DNA of 7,349 nucleotides from Planctomycetota bacterium (lineage in GTDB: Bacteria > Planctomycetota > UBA1135 > GCA-002686595), in NCBI GenBank assembly GCA_029259675.1, contig JAJDES010000302.1:1-7349 (forward strand), written 5' to 3'. The notes under the pieces were generated by a model. It ran no database searches, was not told the origin of the DNA, and saw nothing but the letters and a program-made list of their open reading frames with translations. Positions 1 to 5,401 of the stretch are shown here, piece after piece; the first letter of the stretch is position 1, and each line of letters begins with the position of its first letter. Both the position numbers and the translations under genes were made by a program.

Positions 1-851
1 CCGTCTTCGATGCTGAAGATGGGGAAGCGCTCGCACCAATCCGCGTAGAAGGCGCTCAATTCCTCAGAACTGTGCGCGCGGCCGTCGATCACATAGGAGC
101 CGTTCTCCAAGAATTCGGAGGAGGCCGCGTCGAGTGCCAAGCGCACATCGCGTCCGGCTTGCAAGCCGGTTTTCTCCACGGCAGTCAGAATCAACTCGAT
201 CGCCGATTCGTTGGACTCGAGATTGGGTGCGAAGCCGCCTTCATCTCCGACCGCTGTGACCAATCCGCGCTCTTTGCAGACGCCGCGCAGGGCGTGATAG
301 ATCTCGGTGCCCATGCGCAGGCCCTCGGAAAAGCGCGTGGCTCCGAAGGGCATGATCATGAATTCCTGAATGTCGACATTGTTGTCCGCGTGGGCGCCGC
401 CGTTGAGGATGTTCATCATCGGCACGGGCAAAACATGGGCGCCGGCTCCCCCCAGGTAGCGATAAAGCGGCAAGCCCACGTCGTCGGCGCCGGCCTTCGC
501 GACCGCGAGCGAAACGCCGAGGATGGCGTTGGCTCCTAAGCGACTTTTGTTCGGGGTGCCGTCCAAGTGAATCATGGCCAAGTCGACGGCGGCCTGCTCG
601 GTGGCTTCGAAACCGATCAGATGCTGGGCGATCTCGGTATTGACGTTCTCAACAGCCTTGAGCACACCTTTGCCGCCGTAGCGCCCTTCGCCGTCGCGCA
701 GTTCGTGGGCCTCGTAGACCCCGGTACTGGCGCCCGAGGGCACGGCCGCGGACCCGACCGCCCCGCTTTCCAAGGCAACTTCAACGGCGATGGTCGGATT
801 GCCCCGGGAGTCGAGAATCTCCCGACCGTGGATTTCCATGATCTCACTCAT
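1..851 (-). CDS. eno: Enolase (phosphopyruvate hydratase), N-terminal 283 residues, cut by the window edge
   Basis: Enolase interconverts 2-phosphoglycerate and phosphoenolpyruvate in glycolysis and gluconeogenesis; it is cytosolic and Mg-dependent. Reading the minus strand from the ATG at 851-849 gives MSEIMEIHGREILDSRGNP, which aligns end to end with the usual enolase N-terminus, so this ATG is preferred over the second ATG at 839-837 (Met5). Visible landmarks: the flexible loop PSGASTG (residues 38-44), HADNNVDIQEFM (154-165, with the loop His154 and Glu163), GDEGGFAPN (202-210, catalytic-acid Glu204), the LALDAASSEF metal ligand Asp241, and SIED with metal ligands near Glu282/Asp283. The last metal ligand, the catalytic lysine and the C-terminal part of the barrel (about 145 residues of a usual ~430) lie beyond position 1. 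No frameshift or stop is seen. It is divergent from pssA. There is no Shine-Dalgarno sequence in front of the start. Confidence 0.98.
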   Translation of the reverse strand, partial: MSEIMEIHGREILDSRGNPTIAVEVALESGAVGSAAVPSGASTGVYEAHELRDGEGRYGGKGVLKAVENVNTEIAQHLIGFEATEQAAVDLAMIHLDGTPNKSRLGANAILGVSLAVAKAGADDVGLPLYRYLGGAGAHVLPVPMMNILNGGAHADNNVDIQEFMIMPFGATRFSEGLRMGTEIYHALRGVCKERGLVTAVGDEGGFAPNLESNESAIELILTAVEKTGLQAGRDVRLALDAASSEFLENGSYVIDGRAHSSEELSAFYADWCERFPIFSIED

Positions 852-857
852 TGCGGG

Positions 858-886
858 AGAGTACTGCATGCTCCGCGCGAGCCCAA
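858..886 (-). promoter_or_regulatory. Weak candidate eno promoter giving a near-leaderless transcript
   Basis: On the minus strand TTGGGC (886-881) is followed after exactly 17 bases by TACTCT (863-858). Each hexamer matches only 3 of 6 consensus positions, but TACTCT fits the TANNNT pattern. The eno ATG begins just 6 bases downstream, about where transcription would start. Together with the missing Shine-Dalgarno sequence, this suggests a leaderless eno mRNA. It is inference from spacing only; in a GC-rich genome such matches arise by chance. Confidence 0.25.
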
Positions 887-901
887 GCGGCTGCTGGCCC
901 T

Positions 902-942
902 TGGCTCCACTTTTCTCGGCGGATTTTTCCCCTTTGGAGCCA
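902..942. repeat. Inverted repeat TGGCTCCA/TGGAGCCA
   Basis: TGGCTCCA (902-909) is the exact reverse complement of TGGAGCCA (935-942), with a 25-base loop that includes the short A/T-rich run GGATTTTTCCCC. It lies 51 to 91 bases upstream of the eno start. It may be an operator-type dyad or part of a structured transcript. No protein family can be named. Confidence 0.45.
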
Positions 943-969
943 GGGAGGAGGGCTCGGGGACTTCGAATT

Positions 970-999
970 GGGGCCACAGGGGCCGTCGGGAGTCCGGGG
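970..999 (+). other. Canonical G-quadruplex motif with GGGGCC repeats
   Basis: Four G tracts lie at 970-973, 979-982, 988-990 and 996-999, separated by three 5-base loops, which satisfies the standard G3+N1-7 pattern. Tract starts are 9, 9 and 8 bases apart. Three of the four tracts are part of GGGGCC, which recurs at 1013 and 1074. More G tracts lie upstream at 943-945, 950-952 and 956-959. The motif is on the non-template strand for pssA and the template strand for eno, so a fold could form in a pssA-direction transcript or in single-stranded promoter DNA. Folding is inferred from pattern only. Confidence 0.55.
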
Positions 1000-1015
1000 C
1001 CAGCAGCGGGCAGGG

Positions 1016-1047
1016 GCCCCAGAGCCACGAAACTTGGCTCCCGGGGC
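1016..1047. repeat. Strong 11-bp hairpin with a small internal loop
   Basis: The outer stem pairs GCCCC (1016-1020) with GGGGC (1043-1047). A small asymmetric internal loop follows (A1021 opposite CC 1041-1042). The inner stem pairs GAGCCA (1022-1027) with TGGCTC (1035-1040) around the 7-base loop CGAAACT. It cannot form together with the alternative GGGGCC/GGCCCC pairing (996-1001 with 1015-1020). No T run follows on either strand, so it does not look like a Rho-independent terminator. Confidence 0.5.
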
Positions 1048-1120
1048 GAATCCCAGGTCATGATTGGCGGGGGGGGGCCGGCCCGGATTTCCCAGCGAAC
1101 AGAGCGGGGCAAGGATCGAA

Positions 1121-1139
1121 CCCTGGCCCCGTCCCAGGG
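1121..1139. repeat. Hairpin CCCTGG/CCAGGG
   Basis: A perfect 6-bp stem pairs 1121-1126 with 1134-1139 around the 7-base loop CCCCGTC. It lies about 100 bases upstream of the pssA start and has no T tract. It is one of several GC-rich dyads in this intergenic region. Confidence 0.35.
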
Positions 1140-1191
1140 GGCGCCGGCAGGCATGGCTGGAGCGCGCCACCTACCTTTAACTATGTTGGGT

Positions 1192-1208
1192 GCCCGCAAG
1201 CTGCGGGC
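1192..1208 (+). repeat. Perfect 7-bp hairpin in the pssA leader
   Basis: GCCCGCA (1192-1198) pairs perfectly with TGCGGGC (1202-1208) around the 3-base loop AGC, and T1191/G1209 adds a wobble pair. It ends 29 bases before the preferred pssA GTG. If transcribed, it would sit in the 5' leader and could affect mRNA stability or ribosome access. It overlaps the alternative upstream GTG at 1190, which argues mildly against that start. Confidence 0.45.
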
Positions 1209-1237
1209 GAGACCCCGCCGACACTCCCGAACACGCT

Positions 1238-2119
1238 GTGAAACACGTTGCCTTACTGCCGAACTTGATCACCTTGGCCAACGCCTTCTGCGGGCTCTTG
1301 GCCATTGCGCGCAGCATCGACGCCCTGGCCTACACCGGCGAGGATCCGGCCATTTTCTACGCCAAGATGGAATCGGCATGCTTGCTGGTTTTCGTGGCGA
1401 TGGTCTTCGATGCCATGGATGGCAAGTTGGCTCGCATTACCCGCAGCGCGACGGATTTTGGTGCCCAACTGGACTCCTTCTCGGACTTGATCACCTTCGG
1501 ACTGGCGCCTGCAATCATCGCCAAGGCCATGATCGAGCACGAGGGGCCGTTGGTCGGCTACGACGGTTCGCCGCGCCTGCACTTCTTGGCGGCAGCCGCT
1601 TACTCGCTCATGGCGCTACTGCGGTTGGCACGCTTCAACCTTGAGAATGACAGCGACAAGGCGGAGCACGGCGATTTCTCCGGCGTTCCATCTCCGGCCG
1701 CCGCCGGCGCCGTCGTTTCCACCCTGTGGCTCTACTTGGTCTTGCGCCGACCCGAATTGGAGTCGAGCGGCGGCATGCCGACGCCTTTCGGCCGCATCAT
1801 GGGTTGGATGGAAACCATCGATTGGTCGCCCATCCTGAGTTGGATTCCGGCCGCCGTGACGATCCAACTATTGGCCCTGGGTCTCTTGATGGTCAGCCGG
1901 GTGCGCTACTCGCACCTGACCACGAGTTTGTCGCGCAAGCTGAGAACGCAGTTCGTGACCCTTGTATGGGTCGTATTCGGACTCTTTCTCTTCTACTTGG
2001 CGCCGGTGCCGATGCTCTTTGTGACCTTCAACGGTTTTGTCGTGTTTGGAATCGTGCGCTCCGTCTTTGCATCGCGCAGGGCCGCACGGGCCGCCGCAGA
2101 CTCCGGAACCACTCCCTAG
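1238..2119 (+). CDS. pssA: CDP-diacylglycerol-serine O-phosphatidyltransferase (phosphatidylserine synthase), integral membrane
   Basis: It transfers a phosphatidyl group from CDP-diacylglycerol to L-serine, the first step to phosphatidylethanolamine. The signature of the CDP-alcohol phosphatidyltransferase family, DGxxARx8GxxxDxxxD, is intact: Asp61, Gly62, Ala65, Arg66, Gly75, Asp79 and Asp83. The later GVPSPAAA segment is typical of PssA rather than of PgsA. Hydrophobic helices are visible at about residues 4-24, 45-60, 84-96, 112-126 and 150-168, plus three or more in the C-terminal third. The GTG at 1238 (293 residues) places the family-typical LPNLITLANAFCGLLA right after the start. An in-frame GTG at 1190 would add 16 polar residues unlike the family and overlaps a hairpin. 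Neither start has a clear Shine-Dalgarno sequence. It is the first gene of the plus-strand run, ending 10 bases before folK. Confidence 0.93.
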   Translation: MKHVALLPNLITLANAFCGLLAIARSIDALAYTGEDPAIFYAKMESACLLVFVAMVFDAMDGKLARITRSATDFGAQLDSFSDLITFGLAPAIIAKAMIEHEGPLVGYDGSPRLHFLAAAAYSLMALLRLARFNLENDSDKAEHGDFSGVPSPAAAGAVVSTLWLYLVLRRPELESSGGMPTPFGRIMGWMETIDWSPILSWIPAAVTIQLLALGLLMVSRVRYSHLTTSLSRKLRTQFVTLVWVVFGLFLFYLAPVPMLFVTFNGFVVFGIVRSVFASRRAARAAADSGTTP

Positions 2120-2129
2120 GGCCAAGCCT

Positions 2130-2627
2130 TTGAAAGCCATCGTTTGGGCCACAATCGGAATGGGGAGCAACATGGGCTTCCGGCGCCAAAATTTGTTGGG
2201 CGCGGAGAGGCGCCTTTGCGCCTTGGCCTGCGCCGGACGCTCCAAGCGCTCGAGCATGTTCAAAAATCCAGCCGTGGGGGGGCCCGGGGGGCAACGCGAT
2301 TTCCAAAACGCGGTGCTGCGATTGGAAACGCGCTTGGCTCCGGAGGAATTGCTGGAGCACATGCTGGCCATCGAATTGGAATTCGGACGGGATCGCAGCA
2401 GGGCGACGCACATGGGACCGCGTCCCTTGGACTTGGATTTGCTTTTGATGGGAAATGAGCTGCGCGCGACGCCCGCACTCGAACTCCCGCATCCGCGCAT
2501 GTTGGAACGCGACTTCGTTCTCAAGCCCTTGGCGGAAATTGCGCCGAATTTGATCCTGCCCCAGAACGGCCTGACGGCACGCGAAGCTTGGGCGCAACTC
2601 AAGCGAGTCCAGCCGCATCTCTCATGA
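2130..2627 (+). CDS. folK: 2-amino-4-hydroxy-6-hydroxymethyldihydropteridine pyrophosphokinase (HPPK)
   Basis: It moves pyrophosphate from ATP to 6-hydroxymethyl-7,8-dihydropterin, making the substrate that dihydropteroate synthase joins to p-aminobenzoate in folate synthesis. Family landmarks: GSNMG near the start (residues 12-16), the SSMFKNPAVGGP loop (41-52), DFQNAV (57-62), the HPPK signature GPRPLDLDLLLMG (96-108) with metal-binding Asp101 and Asp103, and LPHPRMLERDFVLKPLAEIAP (119-139). The start is uncertain. TTG at 2130, 8 bases after an AGGG, gives 165 residues, the normal family length, and keeps the first beta strand. An ATG at 2160 would delete that strand. The frame is open upstream into pssA, but those residues do not match HPPK. 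The stop overlaps the panC ATG as ATGA, implying translational coupling. Confidence 0.94.
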   Translation: MKAIVWATIGMGSNMGFRRQNLLGAERRLCALACAGRSKRSSMFKNPAVGGPGGQRDFQNAVLRLETRLAPEELLEHMLAIELEFGRDRSRATHMGPRPLDLDLLLMGNELRATPALELPHPRMLERDFVLKPLAEIAPNLILPQNGLTAREAWAQLKRVQPHLS

Positions 2628-3481
2628 ACCGCTTTGACAGTCCGCAGGCTGCGCGGGAGTGGTGCCGGCGGGGGAGCCGAAGCGGGCGAAGCCTGGGCTT
2701 TGTGCCCACGATGGGCGCCTTGCACGCGGGGCACCTCGGTTTGGTGCGTCGCGCAGTAGCCGAGAACGACGTTGCCTGCGTGAGCGTTTTCGTCAATCCG
2801 CTGCAGTTCGGAGATCGCGAGGATTTCGACAACTATCCGCGACATTTTGAACGCGATGCGGAATTACTCGAATCGGCCGGCTGCGCGATGGTCTTTCGCG
2901 GAACGCCCGCCGATTTTTTTCCCGAAGGTGACGACTTGCTGCGGGAGGATCCGGGGCCGGCGGCATGCGGGCTGGAGGGCGAGCAACGGCCGGGGCACTT
3001 CGCGGGCGTGGCCACGGTTGTGAAGCGACTATTCGAATTTGTCCAACCGTCCCAAGCGTACTTCGGAGAAAAAGACTTCCAGCAGCTCTTGGTCATCCGG
3101 GACCTGGCCGAACGCTTAAACGGGCCGGTGATCGTGGGCTGCCCGATTCACCGTGAGGCTTCCGGCTTGGCTTCGTCTTCGCGCAATGAACGCTTGACCG
3201 CAGCCGAGCGAGAGCGGGCAGCATGCATAGCCGAGGGCCTGTTCGCCGCGCGCGAATGCTGGCAAAGCGGCGAACGCAACGCGCAGCGCTTGCTGATGGA
3301 GTTGCGCAAACGGGCCTCCAATGGGGCCCTAGAGCTTGAATACGCAGAGCTGCGCGATCCGCTGAACTGGTCCAGGGGACCACTGACGGGAACCGTCGAG
3401 CGCGCGCAAGCCCTGATCGCCGCTTCCCTAGGCAAGGTTCGCTTGATCGACAATTTGCGTTTGGACGGAACGCATTCGTGA
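2624..3481 (+). CDS. panC: Pantothenate synthetase (pantoate-beta-alanine ligase)
   Basis: It condenses pantoate and beta-alanine with ATP, through a pantoyl-adenylate, to make pantothenate for coenzyme A. At 285 residues it has the usual family length. Visible motifs: VPTMGALHAGHLGLV with the nucleotide-binding HxGH (34-37), VFVNPLQFG (55-63), the RPGHFAGVATVV pantoate/ATP region (122-133), FGEKDFQQL (147-155) with Lys150, Asp151 and Gln154, and the KMSKS-like loop SSSRN (184-188). The loop is usually DGLAMSSRN; here it reads SGLASSSRN, a mild deviation that keeps the Ser-Ser-Arg-Asn core. The ATG at 2624 overlaps the folK stop by four bases and is favoured over an upstream TTG at 2588. The GTG of ispE overlaps its stop, so it is the middle gene of a coupled run. 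panB and panD are not in the window. Confidence 0.97.
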   Translation: MNRFDSPQAAREWCRRGSRSGRSLGFVPTMGALHAGHLGLVRRAVAENDVACVSVFVNPLQFGDREDFDNYPRHFERDAELLESAGCAMVFRGTPADFFPEGDDLLREDPGPAACGLEGEQRPGHFAGVATVVKRLFEFVQPSQAYFGEKDFQQLLVIRDLAERLNGPVIVGCPIHREASGLASSSRNERLTAAERERAACIAEGLFAARECWQSGERNAQRLLMELRKRASNGALELEYAELRDPLNWSRGPLTGTVERAQALIAASLGKVRLIDNLRLDGTHS

Positions 3482-4521
3482 GTCCGCAACAGGCCCCTCT
3501 CGGCGCTCAGTCGTCGGCTTCCGTGCGCCTGAGCGCTCCGGCCAAGATCAATCCCTACCTTCAGGTTTTGGGCCGGCGCAGCGATGGTTTCCACGACTTG
3601 GATACGACTATGTTGGCCCTGGATCTGTGTGACGAAATCGAAATCGAACGCACGCAACGCGCGGGCCTATCCCTGCGAGTCGAAGGTCCCGCCGCCTCCG
3701 CCGACATTCCCACGGATGCGCGCAACTTGGTTTGGAAAGCAGCTCAACTTGCGCTCGACGAAAAGCACGCGACGAACACAATTGGGGATGAACCGGGCTT
3801 GGCGTTGACTTTGATCAAGCGAATTCCCTCTCAGGCCGGTTTGGGTGGGGGCAGTGCGGACGCCGCAGCGACCTTGATAGGGTGCAATCGCCTGCTGGAT
3901 TTGGGCCTCTCCAACGGGGCCATGGGGATGCGCCTGGCGACGCTGGGTTCCGATTGCGCATTCTTTGTAGGGGCTGATATGACGGGCTTTGCGCGTTGTC
4001 AAGGGCGCGGTGAATTGGTCGAGCCGCTGACCCCGATCGACGCCGCTTGGAACTTCGTCGTCATCGTGCCGGAGCTCGAGTGTCCAACCTCCGTTGTGTA
4101 TTCGGCGCTGGAAAGAACCTTGAGCGGGGACTCCGACTCCTCTAGCGTTCCCTTCACACGGTTCACGGACAGTGAGTCGCGCATTCGAAACCAACTCTTC
4201 AATCGCTTGGAAGCCGCGGCCATGGTTGCGATTCCACAGTTGAAAGTTTGGCGTTCCTTTCTGAACGGCGAGTGCGCGGCGCAGGGTTCTCAAGGCCGTG
4301 GCGCACAGGCAGCAGCCCATTCCAAGTCCAGCCATCGCAAACCGCCGACAGAACACTTTCGACTGAGTGGATCCGGATCAGCATTCTTTGGCGTTTATCG
4401 CCACGAGGGACAAGCTCGCGAAGCGCTTGGGGGCATCCTCCAGGGCGCGCGAGAGCGTGGTCTCCCCATGCGCGGCAGTTGGCTGCTACATCCAAACGGA
4501 CGCGGAGCAAGCTTCCTCTAG
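3478..4521 (+). CDS. ispE: 4-diphosphocytidyl-2-C-methyl-D-erythritol kinase (CDP-ME kinase)
   Basis: It phosphorylates CDP-methylerythritol in the non-mevalonate (MEP) isoprenoid pathway, using ATP. It is a GHMP kinase: motif 1 APAKINPYLQVLGRR (20-34) has Lys23, the glycine-rich ATP loop PSQAGLGGGSADAAA spans 117-131, GSDCAFF (157-163) carries catalytic Asp159, and motif 3 LSGSGSAFFG spans 296-305. The start is a GTG whose GTGA overlaps the panC stop. At 347 residues it is longer than the usual ~280-300. The excess is a 13-residue N-terminal lead and a polar, low-complexity stretch at about 264-293, rich in Ala, Gln, Gly, Ser, His and Lys, just before motif 3. Catalytic residues look intact. 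Its neighbour spoVG follows after 180 bases, recalling the ispE-spoVG neighbourhood of Firmicutes. Confidence 0.95.
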   Translation: MSPQQAPLGAQSSASVRLSAPAKINPYLQVLGRRSDGFHDLDTTMLALDLCDEIEIERTQRAGLSLRVEGPAASADIPTDARNLVWKAAQLALDEKHATNTIGDEPGLALTLIKRIPSQAGLGGGSADAAATLIGCNRLLDLGLSNGAMGMRLATLGSDCAFFVGADMTGFARCQGRGELVEPLTPIDAAWNFVVIVPELECPTSVVYSALERTLSGDSDSSSVPFTRFTDSESRIRNQLFNRLEAAAMVAIPQLKVWRSFLNGECAAQGSQGRGAQAAAHSKSSHRKPPTEHFRLSGSGSAFFGVYRHEGQAREALGGILQGARERGLPMRGSWLLHPNGRGASFL

Positions 4522-4701
4522 CACACGCTCCCCGGCAATTCTGCGCTGTTCCGAAAGGCATCGCAGCCTCGCACCTCAGCAGGGCCCCACGGCTCACTCC
4601 GAGGGGGAGTTGTCGCTGAAGGGCACCGCAGAGTCTGCTGCCGGCACCCGCTCGAGCGTGGATGTGTCGCCTGGGACTGGATGGATGGGAGGGCAGGCGG
4701 C
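4522..4701 (+). other. ispE-spoVG intergenic region
   Basis: These 180 bases hold no recognisable gene. There is a weak hairpin, ACTCC/GGAGT (4596-4600 with 4606-4610, loop GAGGG), with no T tract. No convincing sigma70-type promoter is seen by eye. The length suggests that spoVG may have its own promoter or a long leader instead of simple readthrough from ispE. Confidence 0.4.
4687..4693 (+). promoter_or_regulatory. Strong Shine-Dalgarno site of spoVG
   Basis: GGGAGGG lies 8 bases before the GTG at 4702. It is the best ribosome-binding site in the window. It decides the spoVG start, because the in-frame ATG at 4681 lies upstream of it and would encode seven residues absent from the family. 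Confidence 0.75.
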
Positions 4702-5139
4702 GTGAAACTGACCGAAATCCGCATCAAATTGATTCGAGGCAAGGTCGACAAGCTGCGCGCCTTCGCGAGCGTGACCATCGATCATTGCCTGGTGATCCGC
4801 GACCTCAAGTTGATCGAGGGTGCCAGCGGAATGTTCATGGCCATGCCTTCGCGCCGGCTGTGCGATCGCTGCAACTCATGCGGGGGCAAGAATCATCTGC
4901 GAGCGCGTCATTGCAACGATTGCGGCGAGCGGCTCGAAGACTTTCGCGGGCATTCCGACGATCGCGGCCGCCCGCGCCTGTATGCCGACATCGCCCACCC
5001 GATCAATCAAAGCGGGCGCAAGCTGGTCCAGGACCAAGTTATTGCCGCCTATTTGAAGGAGGTCGAGCGCTCCAAATCCGAGGGCTACAAGGCGACGACC
5101 TTCGAGGACCTCGACTACGAGGCCTACGACGAAGTCTGA
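4702..5139 (+). CDS. spoVG: SpoVG family regulator with an inserted zinc-ribbon-like module
   Basis: SpoVG proteins are small DNA/RNA-binding regulators, first known from Bacillus sporulation and septation but widespread in non-sporulating bacteria. The SpoVG core is clear in two blocks. The N-terminal block is residues 1-52, including LTEIRIKL, ASVTIDHCLVIRDLKLIEG and GMFMAMPSRR. The C-terminal block, from about 93, is YADIAHPIN and a helix ending near 120. Typical SpoVG is about 97 residues and passes directly from MPSxR to the DIxHPIN part. Here about 40 residues intervene, with C57xxC60GG and C71xxCG75 knuckles and an extra Cys54, the pattern of a zinc ribbon. The tail is acidic (FEDLDYEAYDEV). 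The start is the GTG at 4702 behind GGGAGGG; total 145 residues. Metal binding is inferred. I recall cysteine-containing SpoVG forms in Planctomycetota but cannot verify it here. Confidence 0.9.
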   Translation: MKLTEIRIKLIRGKVDKLRAFASVTIDHCLVIRDLKLIEGASGMFMAMPSRRLCDRCNSCGGKNHLRARHCNDCGERLEDFRGHSDDRGRPRLYADIAHPINQSGRKLVQDQVIAAYLKEVERSKSEGYKATTFEDLDYEAYDEV

Positions 5140-5145
5140 GGTCTG

Positions 5146-5172
5146 GCGTCCGTTCTGCGCCACGCGGGACGC
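5146..5172 (+). terminator. Possible transcript-end hairpin after spoVG, lacking a T tract
   Basis: GCGTCC (5146-5151) pairs with GGACGC (5167-5172) around a 15-base loop, beginning 7 bases after the spoVG stop. The loop can fold further through GCG/CGC. No run of Ts follows, so it is not a standard intrinsic terminator. It might instead protect the 3' end or mark a Rho-dependent end. Confidence 0.3.
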
Positions 5173-5262
5173 ACTGCCGGCGAGCGCCTTTCGGCATCTG
5201 GAGCGAAGAAAGCTGCGACGCAGCATGCAGTCGATCGAGCCGACGGGACGCTGGTGCTCATA

Positions 5263-5274
5263 GGGAAGCTTCCC
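5263..5274. promoter_or_regulatory. 12-bp perfect palindrome, possible operator
   Basis: GGGAAGCTTCCC is a perfect palindrome 134 bases upstream of the aroDE start. It can be bound as a dyad in DNA, or form a hairpin with a minimal loop in RNA. A competing pairing exists between CGCTGG (5249-5254) and CCAGCG (5273-5278), which shares its last two bases. No regulator can be assigned. Confidence 0.3.
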
Positions 5275-5344
5275 AGCGGCAGTTGAGGAGAGTTTCTTCC
5301 GGAATCGTTGGGCCCTCGGATTCTGCAAGTCCGCCCAGCCCAAG

Positions 5345-5374
5345 CTGATGGTGGCCACGGGCTGCGCGTATCAT
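5345..5374 (+). promoter_or_regulatory. Weak candidate aroDE promoter
   Basis: TATCAT (5369-5374) matches five of six -10 positions. CTGATG (5345-5350), 18 bases upstream, matches three of six -35 positions. Transcription would start about 27 bases before the aroDE ATG, leaving room for the AAGGA site. The -35 match is poor, so confidence is low. Confidence 0.25.
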
Positions 5375-5396
5375 TCGCGATCCCTCACCCGCTTCC

Positions 5397-5401
5397 AAGG
5401 A
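5397..5401 (+). promoter_or_regulatory. Ribosome-binding site of aroDE
   Basis: AAGGA lies 6 bases before the ATG at 5408. It supports that ATG over the open frame extending upstream to 5348, whose extra 20 residues do not resemble dehydroquinate dehydratase. Confidence 0.6.

Larger units (their letters stand above)
852..1237. other. Divergent eno/pssA intergenic region: G-rich, structured, no convincing gene
   Basis: These 386 bases separate the divergent eno and pssA starts. I find no conserved protein in any frame: the open frames here are rich in Gly, Pro and Arg, as expected for random GC-rich DNA. I find no tRNA, RNase P, SRP or tmRNA signature. The plus strand carries many G runs, including 9 Gs at 1069-1077, and five GGGGCC hexamers (970, 979, 996, 1013, 1074). 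CTTGGCTCC occurs twice (900-908 and 1033-1041). Inverted repeats are listed separately. The most A/T-rich spot, CTTTAACTATGTT at 1175-1187, is a possible -10 region for pssA, but no -35 element fits upstream of it. The region must hold the control signals of both genes, and it could also encode a small RNA. Confidence 0.6.

Noticed and set aside
844..1170. Minus-strand open frame of 108 codons upstream of eno
   Set aside because: Composition is dominated by Pro, Gly, Arg and Ser as in random GC-rich DNA, no family is recognised, and it overlaps the real eno start in another frame.
1100..1190. tRNA gene on the minus strand, suggested by GGATCGAACCC (antisense of a TTCGATC T-loop) at 1113-1123
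   Set aside because: The T-stem does not pair properly, there is no CCA or matching acceptor stem at the right distance, and no D-arm or anticodon arm is found.
1190..1237. N-terminal extension of pssA from the GTG at 1190
   Set aside because: The added 16 residues are polar, unlike the family N-terminus, and coincide with a perfect hairpin; kept only as an alternative.
567..1241. Plus-strand open frame of 224 codons across the eno N-terminus and the intergenic region
   Set aside because: It is antisense to clearly conserved enolase and then continues into G-rich non-coding sequence; no protein similarity recognised.
2037..2129. Upstream extension of folK into the end of pssA
   Set aside because: The extra residues do not match HPPK, and the TTG at 2130 gives the normal family length with an AGGG 8 bases upstream.
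1868..2845. Minus-strand open frame (325 codons) opposite pssA, folK and panC
   Set aside because: Antisense shadow spanning three conserved genes, with no recognisable motif.
5212..5224. GCTGC/GCAGC hairpin as a Rho-independent terminator after spoVG
   Set aside because: Only a 5-bp stem and no T tract on either strand.
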